Assembly (NCBI GenBank): GCA_021772435.1
Contig: JAJFLZ010000039.1
Coordinates: forward strand, 1-48,465
Length of the DNA: 48,465 nt
Direction: 5' to 3'
DNA from: Chlamydiota bacterium
Lineage (GTDB): Bacteria; Chlamydiota; Chlamydiia; Chlamydiales; JACKPQ01
This document shows, piece after piece, positions 1 to 7,640 of the stretch (position 1 is its first letter; each line of letters starts with the position of its first letter). The translations under genes and the position numbers were made by a program. Below the pieces are notes generated by a model. The model made no database searches, was not told where the DNA came from, and saw only the letters and a program-made list of their open reading frames with translations.

Positions 1-110
1 ACAGATTGTGCCATTTTTTGCGATTCTATAGCCAAGGCGCTATAGATGAGCACAAAAAGGGTGCAAGATGGCGGCTAAGATGCCTGATATAAACGAAAGA
101 GTTCAGGTTA
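1..110. repeat. Partial copy of TIR-bearing small repeat, family 1 (right part)
   Basis: This stretch is nearly identical to 16679-16799; the only clear difference is an 11-base length change after the shared AAGATGC. It ends at 91-110 with AAACGAAAGAGTTCAGGTTA, the right terminal inverted repeat of the complete copy at 16629-16799. The left end lies outside the window. An internal hairpin is present: TCTATAGC (25-32), six-base loop, GCTATAGA (39-46). No coding function is seen. It sits just 3' of the MNT/HEPN gene pair. Confidence 0.85.
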
Positions 111-144
111 ATATCATGGCAATCCCTAGCAGATCATTAAATAA

Positions 145-543
145 TTAATATATAATATTATCGCTCTTCAATCGTTGCAGCGTTGAGACCATTTCAGTAT
201 AATAGTTTTTTAAATGTGAGAAAATTTCATCAGGTAAATCTTCGTTATATGTGTGAGAAGTCATGTTGCAATCATCAAGCATCTTTATCCACAGCGCATC
301 ATCATCAATTAATTTAGCGCTAAATGCTTCCTGCAAGACATGTTTGGGCGACCTAGTAAGGGTTCCTTCGTTTTCTAAAATGCGTTTTAATAATTTCCAG
401 GATAATTCTATAGCAAATTCATAGCGTTGAATAGCTGCATCAATTACAAATCGGTCAGGGTCAATCGGTGCATTAAGAACTATTTCAAAGGCTTTTAGGG
501 CTTTTTCGAGTTGTTCGCTAGTAAGTTTAATCTTGTTGTTCAT
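145..543 (-). CDS. HEPN-domain protein, HI0074/HepT family (toxin partner of MNT), catalytic Arg replaced
   Basis: 132-residue all-helical protein of the HI0074 'nucleotidyltransferase substrate-binding' family, the HEPN half of MNT/HEPN toxin-antitoxin modules. HepT-type members are RNases with an R-x4-H-x-Y motif, and the Tyr is the target of AMP transfer by the MNT partner. Here the motif reads C92-N-M-T-S-H97-T-Y99: His and Tyr are kept but the Arg position is Cys, which a single C-to-T change (CGC to TGC) would produce. The upstream MNT gene overlaps by four bases (ATGA), so the pair is translationally coupled. Family assignment is firm; RNase activity is doubtful because of the lost Arg. 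Confidence 0.85.
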   Translation of the reverse strand: MNNKIKLTSEQLEKALKAFEIVLNAPIDPDRFVIDAAIQRYEFAIELSWKLLKRILENEGTLTRSPKHVLQEAFSAKLIDDDALWIKMLDDCNMTSHTYNEDLPDEIFSHLKNYYTEMVSTLQRLKSDNIIY

Positions 544-839
544 GATTTTTTCCTTTCAAAAAGACAGACTGCTTCTTTCTGAATTGCTTGCTTTAGATCA
601 TTTCGATCTGGCAATTTATCATATCGAATGCAATCAATTTTTAACAGAGTTTGAGCATCGTCCACAACATCCAGAACTTTCAACCAATCATAATCTGTCG
701 CCCTTGGGCATTCCACAGCAATATCTATGTCAGCTCGGTCCAAAGCATCGCCGCGTGCTCTGGATCCAAAAAGAACTATTCGATCTACAAACGGCAGCTT
801 GGAGATATCTTCAGCAAGCTGCGAAATAACTTTATCCAA
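540..839 (-). CDS. Minimal nucleotidyltransferase (MNT/MntA-type antitoxin)
   Basis: 99-residue minimal nucleotidyltransferase. It shows the DNA polymerase beta-like signature GSRARG at residues 25-30 followed by D37-I-D39, the metal-binding carboxylates, and a further acidic residue in LLKIDCI. In MNT/HEPN modules this protein is the antitoxin that adds AMP to the HEPN toxin. Its stop overlaps the start of the HEPN gene in an ATGA. It begins six bases after the stop of the sod gene on the same strand, so it could be the tail of the rnc-radA-hemC-hemD-sod transcript. Confidence 0.88.
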   Translation of the reverse strand: MDKVISQLAEDISKLPFVDRIVLFGSRARGDALDRADIDIAVECPRATDYDWLKVLDVVDDAQTLLKIDCIRYDKLPDRNDLKQAIQKEAVCLFERKKS

Positions 840-844
840 TATGG

Positions 845-1450
845 TTATCCAACAACTTGGTTAAACCTTTTTTCAACCTCTTTCCAGTTGATGATACGCC
901 AGATGTTTTTGAGATAGTCGGGACGCAGGTTTTTGTACTGAAGGTAGTAGGCATGCTCCCAAACGTCGACGCCAAGGAGGGGGATGAGTCCCTGAGTGGA
1001 TAGCGGGTCTTGATTGGAGCAGGTCGCAATGCAAACTTTGCTAGAAGCTGGGCAGCAGCCAAGCCAGCCCCAGCCAGATCCTTGGACCGCAGCTGTTTTG
1101 GCATTGAATGTTTCAACGAATTTATCAAAGGATCCAAAGGCTGTGTCGATAGCTTGCGATAGTCCACCTTTTGCTAGCTCTGAGGTGCCTTCAGGAGCTA
1201 GATTGTTCCAGAAAAGAGCGTGATTGACATGTCCACCGCCGTTAAATTTGATGGCACTTTGCAAGCCAATCATCGCAGCTATATCGCCTTTGTTTTCAGC
1301 GTCCGCGTATTTTTCTAGAGATTCGTTTAACTTGGTGACATAGCCTTGGTGATGTTTGGTGTAGTGCAACTCCATGATTTCAGCGCTGATAACTGGCTCG
1401 AGCGCGTTAAAATCGTAAGGAAGCGGGGGTAATTCAATTTTCTGTGCCAT
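845..1450 (-). CDS. sodA: Superoxide dismutase, Mn/Fe family (Mn-type signature, mitochondrial-like)
   Basis: 201-residue superoxide dismutase converting superoxide to peroxide and oxygen. Metal ligands are visible: His29 (LHYTKHH), His77 ([11 protein letters not shown]), Asp162 and His166 (VDVWEHAYY). Gly before the second His region and Gln in SNQDPL (about 147) are the manganese-type pattern. The C-terminal half reads very like animal mitochondrial SOD2 ([25 protein letters not shown]). The second of two adjacent ATGs is preferred because AGGAG lies six bases upstream of it; the first is at 1453. The gene overlaps the 3' end of hemD and is probably co-transcribed. The insertion CCPASSK after GWLG is unusual but does not touch the ligands. 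Confidence 0.93.
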   Translation of the reverse strand: MAQKIELPPLPYDFNALEPVISAEIMELHYTKHHQGYVTKLNESLEKYADAENKGDIAAMIGLQSAIKFNGGGHVNHALFWNNLAPEGTSELAKGGLSQAIDTAFGSFDKFVETFNAKTAAVQGSGWGWLGCCPASSKVCIATCSNQDPLSTQGLIPLLGVDVWEHAYYLQYKNLRPDYLKNIWRIINWKEVEKRFNQVVG

Positions 1451-2084
1451 CATGAACTCCTGTAGTTAAGGCTGCAGCGGTAATAGGACCGACTGATGTT
1501 AATTTTTTATCTTTGGGGATTGCAGAAAAGATCTGCAGAAAAGCTAAAACAGTTGAGGGTGATGTGAAGACAATTTCGTCAACCTCGTCTAGATTGGGTA
1601 GCTTATCGGGTGTATTTGTTACAGTGTCGTATATGTCGCAAACCTGATATCGAATCCTACGCCGAATGAGGTAGTTTTCAATTACGGGTCTCGATTTTGA
1701 CGATCTGGGAAGGAAAAAGTACGCATCTTCTAGATCAAGCCATTGTAATTCTTCAATAACGCCTTCTTGATGTTCTTCTTTTGCAACGATATCAACTTTT
1801 AAACCTGCCTCTTCACACCCGTGCGCTGTCACTTTTCCAATAGCAATGATGGTGCTTTTTACCTGGGTAAGCTCAAAGCCGGCGCAGTTGACAAAGTCGC
1901 AGAAAACAGGAATGGTGTTTTTACTTGTGAAGATGATGTGGGTGTATTTGAGCACATCTTCGAAAACAACTTGAATTTCGCGATCATCAAAGGATCTTGG
2001 AACAGGTTTAATGAGTGGACAATGAATGAGCGGCTTGTCCGTTTGAAAATGTGTCGCGTCTGTTCCGGTGTAGAGCACTGCCAT
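1434..2084 (-). CDS. hemD: Uroporphyrinogen-III synthase
   Basis: 216-residue HemD-like protein that would close hydroxymethylbilane to uroporphyrinogen III in the cytosol. Family features are the two-lobed Rossmann-like pattern: [12 protein letters not shown] near residues 50-60, the middle YDTVTNTP segment, and [14 protein letters not shown] near 170-185, followed by [10 protein letters not shown]. Sequence conservation in HemD is low, so the call leans on these motifs plus its place three bases after hemC. It overlaps sod by about 17-20 bases. The leading [13 protein letters not shown] fits a normal HemD start. Confidence 0.85.
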   Translation of the reverse strand: MAVLYTGTDATHFQTDKPLIHCPLIKPVPRSFDDREIQVVFEDVLKYTHIIFTSKNTIPVFCDFVNCAGFELTQVKSTIIAIGKVTAHGCEEAGLKVDIVAKEEHQEGVIEELQWLDLEDAYFFLPRSSKSRPVIENYLIRRRIRYQVCDIYDTVTNTPDKLPNLDEVDEIVFTSPSTVLAFLQIFSAIPKDKKLTSVGPITAAALTTGVHDGTEN

Positions 2085-2087
2085 TTT

Positions 2088-2705
2088 TTAAAGATGAACC
2101 GATTGAGGTTTTTTCACAATAGGGATTTGATCATCACACCTTGCTAAGATAGCAAGCTTGCCTTGAAGTGCTGCTGTTTCCCCTTCCAGGTAGATGCGTT
2201 TCCGATGGGTAAGGCCCAGCCGAACAAGAGCTGCCTCTGCCATCACAACAGCGTCAAATTGGGCTTCATCAAGTTGCTCTAGGCGACGCTCAATCGTCCC
2301 GCGAATGTCTTTGCAGATCACATCCGGTAAAATGGCCTTTACCATCTCGTCACGCCGATCAGAAGATGAACCCACAATTTTGATCTCTTCGAGGGGTTTT
2401 GGTCCCAAGACTAAAACATCTCTGGGGTCAACGCCATCGGAGATGTAGATACATTTAAGACCCTCCGGCAATGGATCTGGAAGATCTTTGGCAGCGTGAA
2501 TTGAAATTCTAGCTTTTTTTGAAAGAACGAGCGCATCCACCTCACGCGTGAAAAAATCAGTTTTATCCATATCACGCAAACTTTTCAGTAAATTTTGATC
2601 GCCATGCGTTTCCACAAAAATCGGATCGAGCGATATGCCCAGCTCTTTTTCGATCTCTAAAACTTGTGCGCGAGATAAATTAGAGTTTCTAGCAGCTACT
2701 TTCAT
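2088..2705 (-). CDS. hemC: Porphobilinogen deaminase, short form lacking domain 3
   Basis: 205-residue HemC (usual length about 310) that makes hydroxymethylbilane from four porphobilinogens. Domains 1 and 2 are recognisable: AARNSNLSRAQ at the start, catalytic Asp in HAAKDLP, cofactor-binding Arg pairs in SSSDRRDEM and IRGTIERRL, and AEAALVRLGL. The protein stops soon after LQGKLAILARC, where normal enzymes continue into domain 3 carrying the Cys that holds the dipyrromethane cofactor. No such domain is encoded downstream; hemD starts three bases later. A Cys near residue 190 is the only late candidate. ATGA overlap with radA couples translation. It is either a divergent working enzyme or a degenerate one. 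Confidence 0.85.
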   Translation of the reverse strand: MKVAARNSNLSRAQVLEIEKELGISLDPIFVETHGDQNLLKSLRDMDKTDFFTREVDALVLSKKARISIHAAKDLPDPLPEGLKCIYISDGVDPRDVLVLGPKPLEEIKIVGSSSDRRDEMVKAILPDVICKDIRGTIERRLEQLDEAQFDAVVMAEAALVRLGLTHRKRIYLEGETAALQGKLAILARCDDQIPIVKKPQSVHL

Positions 2706-4075
2706 GGCAATAAGATTTGAATGGCTTCTTCGACAACGTCGATACCTTGAAGCTTGATTTTAGATGTAATTTCTTTTGGCAGGCCTTTGAGACATTTGCT
2801 AGGGAGCAAACAGTTGGTAAAACCCATGTGAATGGCTTCTTTGATGCGGGTTTCGATTCTGGGCACTGATCGCACCTCGCCTGACAGCCCCACCTCACCA
2901 ATCACAACGGTTTCGGGATGGATTAGTTGATCGCAAAATGATGAGGCAATAGCAAGCAAGATGCCAAGGTCAATTGCAGGTTCGGTTATTTTCATGCCAC
3001 CGGCAACAGATACGAAGACATCGAGGGCATGGAGTTTGTAGCCCATCCGCTTTTCTAAAACAGCGAGCAGCAGCGCTAGGCGGTTTTGATCGAGACCGGT
3101 ACACCGTCTAGATGATGTGGCATAGGATGAGGGAGCAACGAGCGCTTGCACCTCGATTAAGATCGCTCTTGAGCCTTCGATGGTAGGTATAACAACGGTA
3201 CCAGGTGCGCCTTGAGAACGCTGCTCTAGAAAGACAGCCGATGGGTTTTGCACCTCTTTGAGTCCTTCTTCGCACATTTGAAAAATGGCAACGTCATCGG
3301 TTGGGCCAAAACGGTTTTTTATCGAACGGAGTAAACGGTAGCCATGCTGCCTATCGCCTTCAAAGTAAAGAGCTGTATCCACTAGGTGCTCAAGCACCCT
3401 GGGACCTGCTATCTCTCCTGATTTTGTCACGTGCCCCACTAAAAATGTCGTGATACCACGTCCCTTGGATAAGTGCATGCATTCTAAAGCTACCTCTTTA
3501 ACCTGTGTGACAGATCCAGGCGCTGATGGGATTTCACCTTTGTAGACGATTTGCACAGAGTCGATAATAAGAACATCAGGCCTGAGTTTTTCTACCTGAA
3601 CGCGTATGTTTGAAAAAAGCGTCTCCGAGAGCAGAAAGAGTTTTTCTGATGTCGCGCCAATGCGGCGCGCACGCATGGATGTCTGCTCTGCTGATTCTTC
3701 TCCACACACATACAGAACGGTGAAACCTTTTTTAGCAAGCATATCCGATAGCTGTAAAAGCATAGTCGATTTACCAATTCCTGGATCACCACCGATAAGT
3801 GTGAGCGAACCAGACACAAGCCCTCCACCCATTAATCTGTCAAACTCACCCCAGCCAGAGTAAGAGCGCTGACCATCATTTGCTTCTACATCTAGAACGC
3901 GGCGCGGCGTGGCTGCCTTTGTGCTTTTGGATTCAAACCGCTCCGAGGAAACTGTATCAGCCATTTCAACAAGGGTATTCCATGCTTTACATGCGTTGCA
4001 AGATCCCGCCCATCTAGCCTGTGTGGTTCCGCAATCGTTACACATCCAAACGACTTTCGTTTTTGTCTTAGCCAC
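2702..4075 (-). CDS. radA: DNA repair protein RadA (Sms)
   Basis: 457-residue RadA, a RecA-like ATPase that promotes branch migration in recombination repair. The order of domains is standard: N-terminal C4 zinc finger (C-x2-C...C-x2-C within residues 11-31), Walker A GGDPGIGKST near 95, the RadA-specific KNRFG motif near 255, and a C-terminal Lon-protease-like domain (VSVAGGMKITEPAIDLGI). Length matches the family. It overlaps rnc by eight bases and hemC by four, so the leftward block is one operon. The grouping rnc-radA-hemC is what I recall from Chlamydia. Confidence 0.97.
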   Translation of the reverse strand: MAKTKTKVVWMCNDCGTTQARWAGSCNACKAWNTLVEMADTVSSERFESKSTKAATPRRVLDVEANDGQRSYSGWGEFDRLMGGGLVSGSLTLIGGDPGIGKSTMLLQLSDMLAKKGFTVLYVCGEESAEQTSMRARRIGATSEKLFLLSETLFSNIRVQVEKLRPDVLIIDSVQIVYKGEIPSAPGSVTQVKEVALECMHLSKGRGITTFLVGHVTKSGEIAGPRVLEHLVDTALYFEGDRQHGYRLLRSIKNRFGPTDDVAIFQMCEEGLKEVQNPSAVFLEQRSQGAPGTVVIPTIEGSRAILIEVQALVAPSSYATSSRRCTGLDQNRLALLLAVLEKRMGYKLHALDVFVSVAGGMKITEPAIDLGILLAIASSFCDQLIHPETVVIGEVGLSGEVRSVPRIETRIKEAIHMGFTNCLLPSKCLKGLPKEITSKIKLQGIDVVEEAIQILLP

Positions 4076-4772
4076 CCTCTATCTCCTCTAAAAGCGCTTT
4101 TGCAGCTTCTTGTTCGGCAATTTTTTTCGACGGCCCTGTACCGACAGCGTGATGATTGCAAGCTGAAACTTTTACACAAAATATTTTAGCGTGATCGGGC
4201 CCTTCTTCTTTGACAACTGAGTATTCAGGAGGCTGTTTGGTCTGCTTTTGCGAGAAGTTTTGCAGCTCTGCTTTCCAGTTTCGAGGTGGGTTTTGTAAAA
4301 TTTCCTGTATTGCACCCCTTAGGTGCATCCCAAAAAAACCACGCGCTTTTTCTAGTCCACCATCGAGGTAAATGGCTCCCACTAGGCTTTCAAATAAATC
4401 AGCAAGCAGCGAATGCTGTCCTCGCTTTAAACATTTTTCCTCGCCCTTGGAAAGGAGCATATATTGATCAATGTAAAACCGCTTTACATAAGAGGCACAA
4501 GCTTTAGCATCAACGAGTATCGATCTAAGCTCTGACATTTTACCTTCAGATAAATCGGGAAATTCTTTGTATAAAAATTCGGTTACAAGAAGGCCTAAAA
4601 CGGTATCACCCAAAAACTCAAGCCTTTGGTTACTCCCAGATATTTCGGGATTTTCATTCACAAAGGACGGGTGGATAAAGACTAGAATCAGTAGCTTGGG
4701 ATCATCAAATCGAATGCCTAATTTTTTTTCTATTTCAGACAGCTGCGATTTCAGTTGGTGTAAAGCATCCAT
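4068..4772 (-). CDS. rnc: Ribonuclease III
   Basis: RNase III, processing double-stranded RNA such as rRNA precursors. The signature NQRLEFLGDTVLGLL, the second acidic cluster LLADLFESLVGAIYLDGG and a C-terminal dsRNA-binding domain (GTGPSKKIAEQEAAKALLEEI) are all present. I chose the internal ATG at 4772 (MDALHQLKSQ, 234 residues) because the longer reading frame from 4808 adds a hydrophobic 12-residue stretch not usual in RNase III and overlaps the divergent dapL start. Neither start has a clear Shine-Dalgarno site, so this is uncertain. It heads the leftward operon with radA. Confidence 0.94.
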   Translation of the reverse strand: MDALHQLKSQLSEIEKKLGIRFDDPKLLILVFIHPSFVNENPEISGSNQRLEFLGDTVLGLLVTEFLYKEFPDLSEGKMSELRSILVDAKACASYVKRFYIDQYMLLSKGEEKCLKRGQHSLLADLFESLVGAIYLDGGLEKARGFFGMHLRGAIQEILQNPPRNWKAELQNFSQKQTKQPPEYSVVKEEGPDHAKIFCVKVSACNHHAVGTGPSKKIAEQEAAKALLEEIEGG

Positions 4773-4794
4773 ATTATGTAAGATAGATAACAAT

Positions 4795-5904
4795 ATGGCC
4801 AAAGTCAATCCCCACTTTCAGCGTATTCAACGAGAGATTATTTTTCCCGTCATCGAAAAGAAGATGGAAGGTAAAAAAAATCTTGTCAATTTAGGTATTG
4901 GTGATGTCGCTCTTCCTCTGACTCCCCATATCTCTCAGGCCATTAAAGATGCCACCACTGAGATGACAAACCGCCCTATCGGCTATGGCCCAGCAGCTGG
5001 CTACTCTTTTTTGCGTTCTGCTCTTAGCGAAAAACATAACGTCCCCGCAGGTGAAATTTTTATTTCCGATGGCATCAACAGCGATCTGGCTGGTATTCAA
5101 GAATTATTTGATACCTCATGTAAAATCGGTGTTATCGACCCAGGCTATCCCGTCTTTGGCGACACGAATATCATGGCAGGCAGGGATATCACCTTACTTC
5201 CTTGCACCCTTGAAAATAATTTTATTCCACAGCCACCGAGTTGCCATCTCGATCTGATTTATCTTTGCTCTCCTGGTAATCCAACGGGCGTTGCCATGAC
5301 AACTTCTGATCTTGAAAAATGGATCGATTACGCTAAGGAAGAAAAAGCCCTGATTATCTTCGACGCTGCTTATAACAGCTTCATTACATCCGATAACGTT
5401 CCAAAATCCATCTATGACATCCCCGGCGCAAAATCCGTCGCCATAGAGATGCACAGCTTTTCAAAATCGCATGGCTTCACAGGTCTGCGCTGCGCTTACT
5501 CCATCGTTCCACACGAAACAGGCTTAAACGCCATGTGGCAGATGCGCCAAAACACCAAATACAACGGCTGTCCCTATATCGTTCAAAAAGGGGCACTCGC
5601 TGCTCTAACGTGCCTAGACAGCAAACGTCAAGTCCAGAGTTATCTCGAATGCGCCCAGATGCTCAAAAACGCGCTTGGCAACGAGATCTTTGGCGGCAAA
5701 GACTCCCCCTATCTCTGGTGGAAAGTGCCAGAAGACATGACCTCATGGCAATTTTTTGATCTGCTCTTAGATGAGCACAACATTGTCTCCATTCCAGGCC
5801 TTGGTTTTGGCAAGAGTGGCGAGGGCTATGTGCGCCTATCTGCCTTTACTACTAAACCTGAAGTTGAAAAAGCTCTGCAAAGGTTAAACGTTTATGCCCA
5901 TTGA
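4795..5904 (+). CDS. dapL: LL-diaminopimelate aminotransferase
   Basis: 369-residue PLP-dependent class I aminotransferase making LL-diaminopimelate from tetrahydrodipicolinate, for lysine and peptidoglycan. Motifs include NLGIGDVALPL near the start, GYGPAAGYSFLR, IFISDG, CSPGNPTG, FDAAYNSFI and the PLP lysine in SFSKSHGFTGLR. The C-terminal PGLGFGKSGEGYVRLS is typical. The start at 4795 (MAKVNPHFQRIQ) matches the family N-terminus; the frame is open further upstream but that part is antisense to rnc. It diverges from rnc with about 22 bases between starts. It overlaps the next gene by 11 bases. Confidence 0.93.
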   Translation: MAKVNPHFQRIQREIIFPVIEKKMEGKKNLVNLGIGDVALPLTPHISQAIKDATTEMTNRPIGYGPAAGYSFLRSALSEKHNVPAGEIFISDGINSDLAGIQELFDTSCKIGVIDPGYPVFGDTNIMAGRDITLLPCTLENNFIPQPPSCHLDLIYLCSPGNPTGVAMTTSDLEKWIDYAKEEKALIIFDAAYNSFITSDNVPKSIYDIPGAKSVAIEMHSFSKSHGFTGLRCAYSIVPHETGLNAMWQMRQNTKYNGCPYIVQKGALAALTCLDSKRQVQSYLECAQMLKNALGNEIFGGKDSPYLWWKVPEDMTSWQFFDLLLDEHNIVSIPGLGFGKSGEGYVRLSAFTTKPEVEKALQRLNVYAH

Positions 5905-6532
5905 TATCCCTCAAGCTCAAATTAATTATTTTGATCAGCATGGCTACTTAGAGCTCGAGGACTACCTAACTGAGTCTCAAGTTGAAACGCTGCATGCCAT
6001 CATCGAAAAGCACATTGACAAAACTAATTTTGACACAGCCTATATGACAGGGCATGATCTGTGGCGCACCAATCCCGCGATCAAAAAAATCTCGCATAGC
6101 CGTGATTTTGCTAAAATATTTGCAGAGCTGTCGCAAAGCAGGCCTTTACGTATTGGCTACGACCAAGTTTTACATACATCAGGCACATCTAAATTCCCCT
6201 TTACCCAAAAAACCTTATCTCTAAATGAGATATCCAGCCTCGGACCTCCAGCTGGAGGTGTGATCATCAATCTTTCTAAAACAGCGCTTGAAACAGAAGA
6301 AATTATTCCACACACACCTGGAAGCTTGCTCTTTATCAAAAATGATTTACCTCTACCTTGGAAAGCTATCACCTCACTACCTGACAAACTGTTTCTTCTC
6401 ATTACCTATTGCCACACAAAACCGCTCTACCTCGAATGCAGAAACGACCCCCATCTGCATTACCTCAAATCCATGGACTATGCGATGGGTGACCATTTAA
6501 CATTGGACACACATCCTTTGTTGACTAAATAA
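5894..6532 (+). CDS. Conserved-looking protein with PhyH-like N-terminus, function unknown
   Basis: 212-residue soluble protein. The N-terminal FDQHGYLELEDYLTESQVETL resembles the opening of phytanoyl-CoA dioxygenase (PhyH) family proteins, but I could not place a convincing His-x-Asp...His iron triad, so an oxygenase role is only a guess. It overlaps the 3' end of dapL by 11 bases and is therefore probably translationally coupled to it, suggesting a related role in lysine or cell-wall metabolism or simple co-expression. No signal peptide or membrane segment is seen. Confidence 0.7.
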   Translation: MPIDIPQAQINYFDQHGYLELEDYLTESQVETLHAIIEKHIDKTNFDTAYMTGHDLWRTNPAIKKISHSRDFAKIFAELSQSRPLRIGYDQVLHTSGTSKFPFTQKTLSLNEISSLGPPAGGVIINLSKTALETEEIIPHTPGSLLFIKNDLPLPWKAITSLPDKLFLLITYCHTKPLYLECRNDPHLHYLKSMDYAMGDHLTLDTHPLLTK

Positions 6533-6569
6533 TTTCATTTCGCTAAATTTGAACCTGCGGAGGGTTTAG

Positions 6570-7640
6570 ATGGAAACGAAAATGGAATACTTTAAAAGAG
6601 CACTCGAAAAAAAATATGAGCAGCGGCATTACCAGCAATTGCGCTGCGTGCTTACTCAAACACAAAACGATGCGCAAAACTTTAGTTCACTCGATTTTTT
6701 AGGTCTATCTTCTCACCCATACGTTAAAAAACACACCATCGATGCCATCACAAGATGGGGTGCCGGCACAAGCAGCTCTAGAGTCCTGCCAGGTCACCTA
6801 AATGCACACGTTGCTCTCGAAAAAAAACTGAGCACATGTCTTGGCACCGAAGCTACCATGCTTTTTTCAAGCAGTTTTGCTCTGCAAAGTGCCCTATTTA
6901 GCAGCCTCTCCACGACCGGTTCAACCTTTTATGTCGAACGCTCCTACCCAACCCAAAAGATCAAAAGCCACCTAAACGCTAGAACAACTCTCCATAGTTT
7001 TGATCGCAAAGCTTTATCGACTCTGCCCGATGGGCGCGAGCCTAAAATCATCATTGCAACCTCCATCTGTCCTAAAACAGGTGAGGTCATCGACCTTCGC
7101 AGCTTCATGGCCCATGCCGTTGAGAGCGATGCAATGCTCATGGTAGATGACAGCCACGCTTTTGGCATGCTGGGCAAACGTGGATTTGGTCTTGCTACAG
7201 CGCGCAAAGGCGTCGACCTTATCACTGGATCCTTTGGTGCAAACTCGTTTGGAGCATACATCGGCTGCACGCAGATGATGAAAGACTATTTTTCTACGCA
7301 CATTCCTTTTGAACCGCTAGCTCCTGCCAATATAGGCGCAATCGAAGCTGCCTTAGAACTTATCCCCGACATGGACGCTGAGCGCACCAAAGTGCTAGAA
7401 ACAGCAAACCTTCTACGCAAAAATCTCACATTAAAAGGGCACAAAGTTATCGATGCTAGATCACACATCGTCGGCACGCATCTTGACCCTGCCTTATCTG
7501 ACCATCTAGCTGATCACAATATCATCGCCATGCCAAACGATTTACCTGGCATCGCCTTTAATCTATCTGTTAAGCATACACAGGAACAGATCGACCAGCT
7601 TGTGAAAAAGCTTGGTCAGACAGCACCTGCGCTTGTTTGA
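6570..7640 (+). CDS. Alpha-oxoamine synthase (BioF/KBL-like) lacking the PLP lysine
   Basis: 356-residue fold-type I protein of the alpha-oxoamine synthase family (BioF, KBL, serine palmitoyltransferase). Substrate-loop and core motifs are kept: GAGTSSSRVLPGHLNAHVAL, LFSSSFALQSA, and MVDDSHAFGMLGKRGFG with the cofactor Asp and His. The lysine motif is broken: the true BioF in this window has TFGKGLG, whereas this protein reads SFGANSFGAYIG (about residues 220-231) with no Lys. DNA at 7231-7260 supports the reading without a frameshift. It starts after a GGAGGG site. Likely a pseudoenzyme or partner subunit, as LCB1 is to LCB2 in serine palmitoyltransferase. Its 3' end overlaps hemG antisense. 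Confidence 0.85.
   Translation: METKMEYFKRALEKKYEQRHYQQLRCVLTQTQNDAQNFSSLDFLGLSSHPYVKKHTIDAITRWGAGTSSSRVLPGHLNAHVALEKKLSTCLGTEATMLFSSSFALQSALFSSLSTTGSTFYVERSYPTQKIKSHLNARTTLHSFDRKALSTLPDGREPKIIIATSICPKTGEVIDLRSFMAHAVESDAMLMVDDSHAFGMLGKRGFGLATARKGVDLITGSFGANSFGAYIGCTQMMKDYFSTHIPFEPLAPANIGAIEAALELIPDMDAERTKVLETANLLRKNLTLKGHKVIDARSHIVGTHLDPALSDHLADHNIIAMPNDLPGIAFNLSVKHTQEQIDQLVKKLGQTAPALV

Noticed and set aside
4567..4794. N-terminal extension of dapL
   Set aside because: These codons are antisense to rnc and unlike any DapL N-terminus; the start MAKVNPHFQRIQ at 4795 fits the family.
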